The position numbers were made by a program, and so were the translations under genes. Positions 25,102 to 34,509 of a DNA stretch of 64,000 nt are shown here, piece by piece (within the stretch, counting starts at the first letter, position 1; each line of letters starts with the position of its first letter). Source of the DNA: Lachnospiraceae bacterium AF51-6-b8A (GTDB lineage: Bacteria; Bacillota; Clostridia; Lachnospirales; Lachnospiraceae); the NCBI GenBank assembly GCA_027682585.1, contig JAQCZH010000003.1, positions 128,740 through 192,739 on the forward strand. Direction: 5' to 3'. Under the pieces are notes generated by a model. The model saw only the letters and a list, made by a program, of their open reading frames with translations, searched no databases and was not told where the DNA came from.

Positions 25102-26436
25102 ATGTTTTATCTTGTTGTTATTCTCGTTGCAGTCATACTGATGATTCTGGCGATCCAGAAATTCCATCTGCATCCCTTCATCGTCATGACAGTCATCTCC
25201 ATTCTTGTCGGTCTCGTCTGTGGCCTTGGCACAGAGGATGTCATCAAGACTGTGAAGAGCGGTTTCGGCAGTATCATGGGGAACATCGGCATTGTTATCC
25301 TCTGCGGCACCATCATCGGAACCATCCTTGAGAAGACCGGAGCCGCTCTTACCATGGCCAATTCCATCCTGCGTCTTGTCGGAAAAAAACGCAGTATTCT
25401 AACCATGGCCATCACCGGCTACATCACAGGTATCCCTGTCTTCTGCGATTCCGGTTTCGTCATTCTAAGCCCTATTATGAGAGCTCTGGCGGCCCAGTCT
25501 GATATCTCTCTGGCCGTGATGGCAACCGCCTTATCCGGCGGTCTCTACGCGACCCACTGCCTGGTTCCGCCGACTCCCGGCCCCATCGCTATGGCCGGCA
25601 CCTTAAACGCTGATCTGGGACTGACCATTCTCGTCGGTCTGGTGGTCTCCATCCCCGCCACTCTGGTCGCCTATATTTACGCCCGCAGGGTATCAGGCAA
25701 GGTTCAGATCCCGGCCAACCCTGAGAATACCGTTGAAGAACTCATTGAGAAATACGGAAAGCTTCCCGGTGCCGCTCATAGCTTTGCCCCGATTCTTCTT
25801 CCGATTGTCCTCATCGCCTTTAAGTCAATCAGTGACTTCCCAAGCGCCCCCTTCGGATCAGGTGCCGTCAAGAATTTCTTCTCCTTCATCGGCAATCCGG
25901 TTGTCGCCCTGATCCTGGGTGTCTTCATTGCCATGACACTGATTCCCAGATCCGAATCTAAGAATACTCTCAAGTGGATCACGGAGGGCGTCACCAACTC
26001 GGCCGGTATTCTGGCGATTACCGGGGCCGGCGGCTCCTTCGGCGCTATCATCCAGAAGCTGCCCATTGCGGATGTTCTCAGCGCCAATCTGCTCGGACTG
26101 GGTGTCGGCGTCTTCCTCCCATTTATCATCGCCGCGCTCTTAAAGTGCGCGATGGGCGCATCTACCGTCGCGATGATCACAACCTCCGCCATGATGGTTC
26201 CCATGATGGACTCTCTGGGATTCACCTCTCCCATCGCCAGGGTTCTTGTGATTATGGCCATCGGTGCCGGTTCCATGACAGTATCCCATGCCAACGACTC
26301 TTACTTCTGGGTTGTCTCTCAGTTCTCCGATATGGACACCGAGCAGGCCTACCGCTGTCAGACCGGCATGACCGGTGTCATGGGAATCACGACCATTGTG
26401 ATTGTTTTCCTTCTGTCACTGGTCTTCGTTCATTGA
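25102..26436 (+). CDS. GntP-family gluconate/glycerate permease
   Basis: A 444-residue H+-symporter with about twelve helices. GntP hallmarks are ITGYITGIPVFCDSGFVIL, HCLVPPTPGPIAMAG and SHANDSYFWVVSQFS. It imports gluconate, glycerate or related hydroxy acids. The gene follows a CdaR regulator, ATG after AAGGAGG. No kinase is next to it, so the substrate class comes from the family only. Confidence 0.92.
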   Translation: MFYLVVILVAVILMILAIQKFHLHPFIVMTVISILVGLVCGLGTEDVIKTVKSGFGSIMGNIGIVILCGTIIGTILEKTGAALTMANSILRLVGKKRSILTMAITGYITGIPVFCDSGFVILSPIMRALAAQSDISLAVMATALSGGLYATHCLVPPTPGPIAMAGTLNADLGLTILVGLVVSIPATLVAYIYARRVSGKVQIPANPENTVEELIEKYGKLPGAAHSFAPILLPIVLIAFKSISDFPSAPFGSGAVKNFFSFIGNPVVALILGVFIAMTLIPRSESKNTLKWITEGVTNSAGILAITGAGGSFGAIIQKLPIADVLSANLLGLGVGVFLPFIIAALLKCAMGASTVAMITTSAMMVPMMDSLGFTSPIARVLVIMAIGAGSMTVSHANDSYFWVVSQFSDMDTEQAYRCQTGMTGVMGITTIVIVFLLSLVFVH

Positions 26437-26468
26437 GGAATCCATAAGATAGAATATCTGTCCGATAC

Positions 26469-26512
26469 AAAAGAGGGACTTTCAGACCATAACGGCTTGA
26501 AAGCCCCTCTTT
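26469..26512 (+). terminator. Terminator-like hairpin after the permease gene
   Basis: AAAGAGGGACTTTCA and TGAAAGCCCCTCTTT pair with two mismatched positions around a 14-base loop, 32 bases after the stop. The T-run is short (TTTACT). Confidence 0.55.
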
Positions 26513-26741
26513 ACTAACAGCAGCGAACCAATCCCCGGCAACCTTTCCTCTCACTTGAATACGATCGCCTGGGACAGATGTCTCGGTCCATCCGCGTCGA
26601 TGTTCTTTCGGATGGAAAGATGACAGCCGAAGAACTGTCTCATCAATCCCATCAGAGCAGCGGATTATAGTTCATCATAGACGCAGGGCATTTTGACAAT
26701 GTAGTCCAGTCCCTTCATAAATTCACCCTGTCAATCTCGCT
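26513..26741. other. Gap with a possible coding remnant
   Basis: The plus-strand frame at about 26540-26668 reads LEYDRLGQMSRSIRVDVLSD, then GKMTAEELSHQSHQSSGL and a stop, which looks protein-like but matches nothing I know. No start or ribosome site is visible. It may be the end of a lost gene. Confidence 0.25.
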
Positions 26742-27062
26742 CTACAGCTCCGTATACTTTTTTGCGTTTCCCCTTGCCTTATCAGCCGGATATTTAACCT
26801 CATTTTGATCGATTTTCAGATTGATGATCTCATCGGCATTCAGTCCCAGCTCGTCCAACAGATTCTGCGAGTAGATCAGAACATCTGCCAATTCCTCTTT
26901 AACCTGCTGTAAATTGTAGTCCTCTTCAGTCCACTGAAAACACTCCAACAACTCCGCCGCCTCAATCACAATAGACTTCGCGAGATTGGCAGGACTGTGG
27001 AACTGATCCCAATCCCGTTCTTCCGAAAATGTTCGAATGCGCCTGACTGTCCCCTCTTTCAT
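26742..27062 (-). CDS. MazG-like nucleotide pyrophosphohydrolase
   Basis: A 106-residue all-alpha NTP pyrophosphatase of the MazG/RS21-C6 (dCTPase) type, with the metal-binding EAAELLE and EELADVLIY motifs. These enzymes remove noncanonical or excess nucleotides. The ATG at 27062 follows GAGGAGAGG and matches the usual MazG start. It is 41 bases downstream of the DUF2075 helicase gene, so the two form an operon. Confidence 0.88.
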   Translation of the reverse strand: MKEGTVRRIRTFSEERDWDQFHSPANLAKSIVIEAAELLECFQWTEEDYNLQQVKEELADVLIYSQNLLDELGLNADEIINLKIDQNEVKYPADKARGNAKKYTEL

Positions 27063-27103
27063 TTTCCTCTCCTCACGAATTCGATCCACCAATTCAAATC
27101 GAA

Positions 27104-28858
27104 CTATCTTCTCGCCTTCAAAAGTGCCTCCCGAAGTTGTTCATCACAGGCATAGATAAAAAGTCCATCTACTGCCCGCGTCATCAAGACTCTCACCTCA
27201 TGTTGCAGGAGGATTTGACCGAATTTCTCTTTTGATCCATCACTTAAAGTTCGATTTTGTACCGCTTTTGCATTGCAACTTTTACTCGGGTCAAAAACAA
27301 CTCTGCCCTTCCGATATTTCACGGAAGGACCTAGAATCAGCCCTGCATAGTTCAGATCAAATCCCTGAATGGTAAAGGTAGATCCCACTTCATTGATCGT
27401 ATGTCTTTGCTCAGCCCAGGCCTGTTCTCTGATCTGCGCCCTCTCGCGTTGAGTCAGTTCTGCCTTGCACTGGTAATTCCAAGGCATCTTCCACTCGCCA
27501 ACGATAACATTCCAGTACGTTTCCAGGTGATCGCTCGGTCTCTTATTTGCCTTATATTCCCAGTCATAAGTTGCAATCATGCGGGAGAGGGGCGTGCTAT
27601 CTGCTTCCGCCTTCTCGCGGATCTCCGATTCCATCTCTCCCGGATTCGAAAAGATCCGAATGCAGTAATCTTCTGTCGGCTCCGGAATTGGCTCAATCTG
27701 CCTTTTCTTGCTGAAGGCATCAATCCAATTCATCATTTCCTCACCGGCATGCATGCGAAGTTGACTGTACAAATGAATATAATTTCCCGATTCCCTTGCC
27801 TGGCTCCGATAATGATTCAGCAACTGCTGCTCCCAGTATGCTTCCGTTGTCAAAATCTGATTCTCGTCAAACATGACAACCGTCACCTTGGCTCGAGCAA
27901 TAATATCCTCCAGCTGATTTTTCCCCTGATAGGACTGTCTCCCCTGCGTTAGGAGAAGATGAGCTTCATCGACAAAAATAATATCAACTGGATCATCTGC
28001 CGAATGATGATTGATAAAACTTGTTGGTTTTGCCACCAAATCTTCATATTGATCTGTCAGTCCCAGTTTCTTTACAATCTGCTCATAGACATGAACCTGC
28101 TCCTCATGATTGACCAGCAAGCAACAGCGTAAGCCCTTGGAACCAAGATTAAACTTTCCCTCCTTTGCCAGACAAAATATCTCATAGAAGGTACTGCTAT
28201 TTAAAACAGTTTTACCGGTTCCCGCCTCTCCCTCAACGAAGATCAGTTGTCCTCTCTTACCTCCTTCTAAGGCCTTTTTCAGGCGCTCGATGATCCGTTT
28301 TCGGGCATCGAACTGCTCTTCCGTCAACTTGTGCAAGGGAGAGGACTTGAATATGGCTAAACTACGCAGGAGACTCTCATCCGGAAAGAGCTCTCGGTTA
28401 TCCCGGTTTAATCTGCTCCAGGCCTTGCTAACTACCTCACTCAATTCTCCCATCGGGTAATAGTGATTCTGGGGATTCCCCCGCAAATTATGAATCTGAC
28501 GAACCTTGGGCACACTGATCATATACTGCATCAGACAATTTTCGACATCGAGTGTCAGCGACTTATTAAAATGCTCATGGCCGAGAATATACAGGCTTCC
28601 CCCTTTATCTCGCATCTTGCGTTGCCAGGAATTCGGATCCTTCTGCGACACTTCAAAATGTTCACGACTTCTGCGAAAGACATCATTGGATTCTCCGATA
28701 TAGACTTCGTATTCGTCTGTATCCTCCCAGCTATGGATGTAAACCGTGGGAAACTCCGCGAGTATTTCCTTGCTTTCTCCAGAGATCTCCTTTTCAAATT
28801 GACCCAGTGCTTTTGGTGTATCTTCTATCTTACGGACCATTGGTTCCGCGATTTCCAT
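27104..28858 (-). CDS. GIY-YIG nuclease domain fused to DUF2075 helicase/ATPase
   Basis: A 584-residue protein. Residues about 35-110 look like a GIY-YIG endonuclease fold (TVYIHSWEDTDEYEVYIGES, then DVFRRSREH). The rest is a DUF2075/Schlafen-group superfamily 1 helicase core with Walker A GEAGTGKT, Walker B IIFVDEAH, FTIQGFDL and RVLMTRA motifs. The combination points to DNA or RNA processing, possibly in phage defence. The partner downstream is a MazG-like pyrophosphohydrolase. The substrate nucleic acid is unknown. Confidence 0.82.
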   Translation of the reverse strand: MEIAEPMVRKIEDTPKALGQFEKEISGESKEILAEFPTVYIHSWEDTDEYEVYIGESNDVFRRSREHFEVSQKDPNSWQRKMRDKGGSLYILGHEHFNKSLTLDVENCLMQYMISVPKVRQIHNLRGNPQNHYYPMGELSEVVSKAWSRLNRDNRELFPDESLLRSLAIFKSSPLHKLTEEQFDARKRIIERLKKALEGGKRGQLIFVEGEAGTGKTVLNSSTFYEIFCLAKEGKFNLGSKGLRCCLLVNHEEQVHVYEQIVKKLGLTDQYEDLVAKPTSFINHHSADDPVDIIFVDEAHLLLTQGRQSYQGKNQLEDIIARAKVTVVMFDENQILTTEAYWEQQLLNHYRSQARESGNYIHLYSQLRMHAGEEMMNWIDAFSKKRQIEPIPEPTEDYCIRIFSNPGEMESEIREKAEADSTPLSRMIATYDWEYKANKRPSDHLETYWNVIVGEWKMPWNYQCKAELTQRERAQIREQAWAEQRHTINEVGSTFTIQGFDLNYAGLILGPSVKYRKGRVVFDPSKSCNAKAVQNRTLSDGSKEKFGQILLQHEVRVLMTRAVDGLFIYACDEQLREALLKARR

Positions 28859-29057
28859 GCAATCCCCCCTGCTTTATTCTCGAAAGGCGTTACAAATATG
28901 ATACTCCCCCCTTCTTCTTTTCTCAATTCTATTCTCGCAGAAGAGAAGGCATTCCGCACAAAACTCAACCTCAAAATTTGCGATCTATCACAACACAAAA
29001 TTGTTTGTCCAATCATCTCCCCCAAAAGCATCCGCCTTCTCTCTCCCGCCTTCAAAC

Positions 29058-29283
29058 ATAGAGATATTACAAATGGACCCACAGAGGACTTTCATAACCG
29101 AATCAAGGTATCAAAGCGAAGCTCTTACAGAATCCATCAATTTGAAAGACTTCGACCTCTACTCTTAATGGCAATGAATTCGCAACTGAAAGCCACGCGG
29201 CTCTCAAGGCTGATTTCGTATATCATAAATATGCTAATAGACTACACAACATTCAAATCTACTCAGGCACCGGAATAGGATGA
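29058..29283 (+). pseudogene. Frameshifted C-terminal gene remnant
   Basis: Two consecutive frames read like one broken protein: IEILQMDPQRTFITESRYQS through LKDFDLYS (stop at 29166), then, one base shifted, NGNEFATESHAALKADFVYH to QIYSGTGIG (stop at 29281). I do not recognise the family. The remainder of the gap 28859-29411 shows no gene. Confidence 0.3.
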
Positions 29284-29411
29284 GTCCCCACAGAAATCCA
29301 TGGGCTTCCATCACCGGATCCCTTCAATCTTCATCATCCTAGGTTTTTCCATTAAAAAGAGCAGTTCTGCCATGAACTGCCCGAAATTTTAGATAAATCA
29401 GATTCTGTTTT

Positions 29412-29978
29412 CTACCCCCTTCTGTTCAGCAGGTAGCCCGTCACGGATCCAACAGCTCCGCCTACGATATGAGCCATATTGGAGATATTATCCACAACCG
29501 TAATTCCCTGATAAACCTGCTGACCTATGTAAATGGCCGCCACAAGCAGAAAGGTCAGAGGGATCTCCCCCTCTCGAAAACCGGTGAAGGAGGCCAGCAC
29601 AATGAAGGCAAAGACAATCCCACTGGCTCCGCAGAGAGCCACCCCTGGAAAGAACATATAATTGATGATCCCCGTCACAAAAGCGGTGATTACCATGATC
29701 TCAATCAAGGTCTTGGATCCGTACTTTTCCTCCAGCATGGGACCCAGAAGCAGGAGGTAACTGGCATTTCCAATAAAATGCTGCCAGCCGCTGTGCCCGA
29801 TCACATGGGTGAAGAAGCGGGGATAGGTCAGAGGATCCAGAAGAGACGAGTGGTAAGTCATAAAGAAAAGGCGTGTGCTGACTCCGCCGGTCATCTGGCC
29901 CAGGACGACTGAGACAAGGCAGATCAGGCAGAATGTCAAAACGACAGGGGCATTATAGGATATTTTTAATTTTCTCAT
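29412..29978 (-). CDS. Rhomboid-family intramembrane serine protease
   Basis: A 188-residue protein with six helices. The catalytic Ser lies in GASGIVFAF and the His in NISNMAHIVGGAVGS, and the helix-2 HxxGNASYL (HFIGNASYL) segment is present. Rhomboids cut membrane proteins within the bilayer. ATG at 29978 follows AAGGAGAACC. It is a single gene. Confidence 0.9.
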   Translation of the reverse strand: MRKLKISYNAPVVLTFCLICLVSVVLGQMTGGVSTRLFFMTYHSSLLDPLTYPRFFTHVIGHSGWQHFIGNASYLLLLGPMLEEKYGSKTLIEIMVITAFVTGIINYMFFPGVALCGASGIVFAFIVLASFTGFREGEIPLTFLLVAAIYIGQQVYQGITVVDNISNMAHIVGGAVGSVTGYLLNRRG

Positions 29979-30159
29979 GGTTCTCCTTGTTCTCAATGAT
30001 CTGATATTTTTCGATGTTGCTATAATCTGTTTTCACTTTATGCTTTCCATACCGTTTTCAATGGTATTTTATCACAACTGTGATCCGTGCCGGAAAGACG
30101 AAAACACAGGTGCGATGGAAGAAGTCTCTCTTCTATCTAGTTAAAATATGTCAACATGT

Positions 30160-30165
30160 TATAAT
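30160..30165 (+). promoter_or_regulatory. Possible -10 element of the 30-38 kb operon
   Basis: TATAAT lies 53 bases upstream of the first gene's ATG in an AT-rich leader. No convincing -35 is present, so activator dependence is possible. Confidence 0.35.
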
Positions 30166-30217
30166 GGTCAATATAACTAATATTTTTGTTCTTATCAGGT
30201 TAAATGGGGGTAACTTT

Positions 30218-32491
30218 ATGGATTATGACGCAAAATTATTAGAGCTCGATGATTTTTTCGGCAATTGGGTCGGGAATAAATCGGCATTTCCGAGCCAAGA
30301 ATATGCAAAACTCACAAATTCCCTCTATCCCTATAAGGAACTCTTTTCTCCGATCAAAGTCAATAAAACGGTTATTAAAAACAGAGTTGTCATGGGGCCA
30401 ATGGGGAACCTCATGATGTGCGAAGAAACCGGCCGTCCGAATCAAAAAATGCTCGAGTACTTCTTTGCGAGGGCGAAAGGAGGGGTCGGTCTTCTTACAA
30501 CCGGTCTGATTCCTGTAAGCCACGGAATTGATCCTACCGTGACTGAGGCGGGAGACAGAAGTATGTTCCCGAGAATCGACAAGTACAGAACGGTATTCGC
30601 CGGGTGGAGAGATCTGGCCCAGGGAGTTCACGCTTACGGCTCCAAAATGTTCGTCCAGATCACACCCGGGCTGGGAAGAGTCGGGCCTCCAACTTGCTTT
30701 ATAACAAAGCATAAGCTTCCAAGATCCGCATCTTTAAATCCAAACTTCTACATTCCTGAGCTTCCATGTATGAGGCTTACAGATTTCAGCCTGCGAAAAA
30801 TTGTGAACAACTGCGGGCAGGCGGCAGCCGACGCGAAAGAAATAGGCCTTGACGGCATATACCTCCATGGACACGAGGGATATCTGCTGGAACAGCTTAC
30901 AAATCCGGCGTTTAACAGAAGGCTTCTGGGACGCTACGCGGACCCCGAGCAATTCGGGCTTGAAATCGTCAGAAAAATCCGGGACAGGGTCGGTTCCGAC
31001 TATCCTGTCATGTACCGCATTGACCTCTCCCTGGCCCTGAATGAAACCTATCGAGAAAAGATGGACACCGTCCCCTCTCTCAGGGAATTCAAGCATGGGC
31101 GCAGCATCCAGGCAACACTGTCTTATATGAAGCATCTGGTTGAAGCCGGTGTTGATATGTTTGACGTTGACATCGGATGCTATGACAACTGGTGGCTTCC
31201 TCACCCCCCCGCTGGAATGCCTGCCGGCTGTTTCCTTGATATTTCAAGAATTGCCAGGGAGTACTTCGCGCAGAATAAGATTCTGTCAAATGCCGGAGAA
31301 AAAGTTCCCGTTGTTGCGGTCGGTAAGCTCGGCTATCCGGATCTTGCGGAAAAAGCCCTTCGAGACGGAGACTGCGACATGGTAATGCTGGCAAGACCCC
31401 TTCTCAGCGACGCAGACTGGTGTAAAAAGGCATACAGCGGAAAAGTGAACGAAATTCGCCCCTGTATCGGATGCCAGGAAGGCTGCGTCAATGAATTCAT
31501 TCTGGGAGGCCATCCTCAATGCGCCGTCAACCCAAGGACCGGCTTCGAAGACGTCCTCCCAGAAGAGCTTGCGCCGGCAAAAATCAAGAAGAATATCGCG
31601 GTCGCAGGCGCCGGTCCTGCCGGAATTATCTTTGCGTTGACCGCCGCGCAAAGAGGACATAAGGTGACTCTTTTCGAGAAGAGCGCACAGGTGGGCGGCA
31701 AGTTAAATCCGGGAAGCGTACCGAAGATCAAGTTCGACCTGGCAAACTATGTTGATTATCTGAAGCATCAACTGAAGATGGCGGAAGAGAACTGTGATCT
31801 AACCCTGAAATTGAATACAAACGTTGATCCGGACCTTCTCAAAGCAGGAAATTACGACACCATCGTATGCGCCTACGGAACCCGTGAAATCGTCCCGCCT
31901 TTTGAGGGGTTCGATCAAGTCCACTGGGTCCTCGGCGTTGATCTCCTGGATAATCCCGCTCTCATGGGAGACGCTCAGAAGATTGCAGTCATCGGAGGAG
32001 GCGTAGTCGGATGTGAAACCGCTTACTGGCTGAAATACGAATATGGCAGAGACGTGACCGTCGTAGAAATGATGCCCGATTTCATGGAGGGCGTATGCAC
32101 GGCAAACCGAGGACATCTGCTCCATTACCTTGAGAAGGGCGGGGTAAAGCTGATGAACTGTGCCAGAGTGATTTCTTTTGGAAAGAATCAGGTGCATATC
32201 CTCAAGAACAGCTCAGCTGCGGTTCCGAACCCCTACAATACCTGGCAGCCCCTGCTGCCTGACAATATTCCCAACCCCCTGGCTAAGAAACCCGGCAATT
32301 CCAGAAACCATATCACAGTGGATGCAGACCTGGTGGTTTTGGCACTGGGCGGAAAAGCGGATCAAAATCTGTACTTTGCCTGTCTTAAGGACCATCTCGC
32401 TCCCGAGATCCTGAATATCGGCGACAGCGAAAGAGCCGGCAGAGTGCTCGAGGCGGCAAGAGCCGCCTACAGAACAGGCATCCGCGTATAG
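30218..32491 (+). CDS. Old-yellow-enzyme-type Fe-S flavoprotein (dienoyl-CoA reductase-like)
   Basis: A 757-residue three-part reductase like 2,4-dienoyl-CoA reductase and BaiCD/BaiH. Residues about 40-440 are an FMN TIM barrel (LFSPIKVNKTVIKNRVVMGP, HGHEGYLLEQ). CIGCQEGC with a later Cys (C-x2-C-x3-C-x11-C) binds a 4Fe-4S cluster. Two Rossmann folds follow (VAGAGPAGI and VIGGGVVGCE) for FAD and NAD(P)H. It would pass hydride-derived electrons to an enoyl-type substrate or partner. It leads an operon with a 2-hydroxyacyl-CoA dehydratase system. ATG at 30218 follows TGGGGGT. The substrate is unknown. Confidence 0.88.
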   Translation: MDYDAKLLELDDFFGNWVGNKSAFPSQEYAKLTNSLYPYKELFSPIKVNKTVIKNRVVMGPMGNLMMCEETGRPNQKMLEYFFARAKGGVGLLTTGLIPVSHGIDPTVTEAGDRSMFPRIDKYRTVFAGWRDLAQGVHAYGSKMFVQITPGLGRVGPPTCFITKHKLPRSASLNPNFYIPELPCMRLTDFSLRKIVNNCGQAAADAKEIGLDGIYLHGHEGYLLEQLTNPAFNRRLLGRYADPEQFGLEIVRKIRDRVGSDYPVMYRIDLSLALNETYREKMDTVPSLREFKHGRSIQATLSYMKHLVEAGVDMFDVDIGCYDNWWLPHPPAGMPAGCFLDISRIAREYFAQNKILSNAGEKVPVVAVGKLGYPDLAEKALRDGDCDMVMLARPLLSDADWCKKAYSGKVNEIRPCIGCQEGCVNEFILGGHPQCAVNPRTGFEDVLPEELAPAKIKKNIAVAGAGPAGIIFALTAAQRGHKVTLFEKSAQVGGKLNPGSVPKIKFDLANYVDYLKHQLKMAEENCDLTLKLNTNVDPDLLKAGNYDTIVCAYGTREIVPPFEGFDQVHWVLGVDLLDNPALMGDAQKIAVIGGGVVGCETAYWLKYEYGRDVTVVEMMPDFMEGVCTANRGHLLHYLEKGGVKLMNCARVISFGKNQVHILKNSSAAVPNPYNTWQPLLPDNIPNPLAKKPGNSRNHITVDADLVVLALGGKADQNLYFACLKDHLAPEILNIGDSERAGRVLEAARAAYRTGIRV

Positions 32492-32524
32492 ATGAAATCC
32501 CTTATGAAAGGATTGACAAAAGAA

Positions 32525-33286
32525 ATGAAACACAAGCCAAAGATCTATGCTCTGACCGGAAAGGGCGGTGTCGGAAAGACCTCCGTTTCCGCCGCTCTCG
32601 TGAAGGTTCTGACCGAAAAATATCCCGACAAAAAGATTCTGGCAATCGACGCGGACCCGGCAATCGGCCTGGCAACTGCCCTGGGAATCCAGGCTTCTCT
32701 CACACTGAATGACATACGAAATGAAATTGTCGCGCACGTGGAAGATGGGAATTCCAAGGCGGCAATGGAACTGATTTCGGAGTCAAGATACAAAATCGCG
32801 GAGGCGATCGTAGAGACAGATTCGTTTGCCTTTCTGGCCATCGGCAGGCCGGAGTCAGCAGGCTGTTACTGCAGAATCAACGCCTATCTGAAAGAGGTCA
32901 TCACCATGGTCGCCGATCAGTTCGACTATGTCGTCATCGACGGGGAAGCCGGCATCGAGCAAATCAACCGAAGAGTCATGGAGAAGGTCACCCACCTGCT
33001 TCTGGTAACCGACACCAGCAAAAAGGGGGTTGAAGTCATCAAAACCATAGCCCATGTCGCCTCCGGCATGGTCTCATACGACGAACTCGGCGTGATTGTA
33101 AATCGGGTGGAAGACATGTCAAGAGTCGATAAGCTCGGCCTGGCGGATCTGAAGCTCCTTGCCGCAATTGCGTCGGATCCCATACTGGCTGAATATGATT
33201 TCGAGGGGAGAAGTCTCCTTGAACTTCCCGGTGATTCCGCCGCAGTCAGAGGAGCCGAAAGGGCATTAGAGAATCTTGGAGGCTGA
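32525..33286 (+). CDS. CooC-like MinD-family ATPase, metallocentre maturation
   Basis: A 253-residue P-loop ATPase with the deviant Walker A GKGGVGKTS and the IDADPAIGL and VVIDGEAGIEQINRR segments typical of CooC/AcsF, which insert nickel into CO dehydrogenase and acetyl-CoA synthase. No CODH gene is in the window; the acetyl-CoA-synthase-like gene seven kb-scale positions downstream in the same operon is the likely client. The start at 32525 was chosen because the P-loop begins soon after, as in CooC; an upstream ATG at 32492 is possible. Confidence 0.82.
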   Translation: MKHKPKIYALTGKGGVGKTSVSAALVKVLTEKYPDKKILAIDADPAIGLATALGIQASLTLNDIRNEIVAHVEDGNSKAAMELISESRYKIAEAIVETDSFAFLAIGRPESAGCYCRINAYLKEVITMVADQFDYVVIDGEAGIEQINRRVMEKVTHLLLVTDTSKKGVEVIKTIAHVASGMVSYDELGVIVNRVEDMSRVDKLGLADLKLLAAIASDPILAEYDFEGRSLLELPGDSAAVRGAERALENLGG

Positions 33287-33288
33287 AT

Positions 33289-34509
33289 ATGAAAGATCTG
33301 AAACATATGATTTTCTTCGAGAAAGTCCTCGAAAGCGCCCACAACGACCTGGTCAGACAGGCCCGGGAAAAGGACGGAAAAATTGCCATCGGCTATACCT
33401 GCTTCCATATCCCGGAGGCGATTCTGAATCTGCCCGGATGCTTCTCGGTTCGACTCCGCGCTCCTTTTATGGGATCCACCGACATTGCGACCTATTATCT
33501 GGCCAGCAGCTCATGTGAATTCTCCAGGGCGCTTCTGGAACGGGGCATTGAGGGAGGATACCGTTTCCTCGATGCCATTGCGGGCGTGGATATCTGCGAG
33601 TGCATGAACCGCTGTTACGAAAACATGGAGCTTCTCGGCTGCGTAGGGGAAGGAAACGGCAAATTCTTCCTGTCCTATATTGATGTTCCCGGAAAAGACG
33701 AGGAGATTTCGGTCGATCACGTCACAGAGCAGCTGCAGAGGAAACTGCTGAAGCCCCTGCATGTAAACTACGGCATCGACATATCCGATCAGGCTCTGCG
33801 CAAAGCGGTCGAAGATCACAATGAAATCTGCGACCTGATCACGGAAATCGGCAACTTCAGAAAGCTGGATCCCGCGCCTATCACAGGAGCTGAATTTCAC
33901 AAAATCTGTCTTGCCACTTATGTCTGTCCCCAGTATCTGATCAAAGACAAACTCAAGGAGACCCTGGAAGAAATCCGGACAAGAGCGGCAGATGAGAAGA
34001 AATTCAGGGCAAGGCTTGTAATTGTAGGCGGAGAGATCGACGACCCCGAAATGATTGAGCTCTGCGAGGAAAGCGGAGCGCTGATTGTGGCGGATCGTTT
34101 CTGCTATGGTTCCATTCCGGGGAGACAGAGAATTGAACTGAATGACAGAGAAGACGCACTCTCCCAGATTGTAAGGATCAATATCCGGCAGACCTCCTGC
34201 CCCAGGTATATTACGGACAATAAGATTCTCTACCGGCAGGAAGAGGCGAAACAGCTGGCCAAAGACTACCACGCGGACGGCATTATCTATGAACAGATGA
34301 AGTTCTGTACCTACTGGTCCTATGAGAGAACCCTGCAGAGCCATGTGCTGGCTGAGGAGTACGGGATTCCCACTCTTTCCATTGACAGACCTTACCGGGC
34401 AGGGGCATCCGGTCAGCTCAAAACAAGAGTACAGGCCTTTGTCGAAAGTCTGGAGATCAAACAGATCAAGGCGAGAGCCGCGAAGAGGGAGGCTCAACAT
34501 GTTCAATAA
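33289..34509 (+). CDS. 2-hydroxyacyl-CoA dehydratase/BcrBC-family subunit (first)
   Basis: A 406-residue HgdB/BcrC-type subunit. Members hold a 4Fe-4S or double-cubane cluster and take single electrons from an ATP-driven activase. Cysteines that could serve lie in GYTCFHIPEAIL, SSSCEFSRALL, CECMNRCYE, FCYGSIPG and MKFCTYWSYE. It starts two bases after the CooC-like stop and overlaps the next subunit gene by 11 bases. The pairing implies a heterodimeric enzyme, but which CoA ester or other substrate it acts on is not visible. Confidence 0.85.
   Translation: MKDLKHMIFFEKVLESAHNDLVRQAREKDGKIAIGYTCFHIPEAILNLPGCFSVRLRAPFMGSTDIATYYLASSSCEFSRALLERGIEGGYRFLDAIAGVDICECMNRCYENMELLGCVGEGNGKFFLSYIDVPGKDEEISVDHVTEQLQRKLLKPLHVNYGIDISDQALRKAVEDHNEICDLITEIGNFRKLDPAPITGAEFHKICLATYVCPQYLIKDKLKETLEEIRTRAADEKKFRARLVIVGGEIDDPEMIELCEESGALIVADRFCYGSIPGRQRIELNDREDALSQIVRINIRQTSCPRYITDNKILYRQEEAKQLAKDYHADGIIYEQMKFCTYWSYERTLQSHVLAEEYGIPTLSIDRPYRAGASGQLKTRVQAFVESLEIKQIKARAAKREAQHVQ

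Noticed and set aside
28463-29278. 271-codon plus-strand frame over the DUF2075 gene start
   Set aside because: Most of it is antisense to the helicase gene; the protein-like signal beyond lies in other frames.
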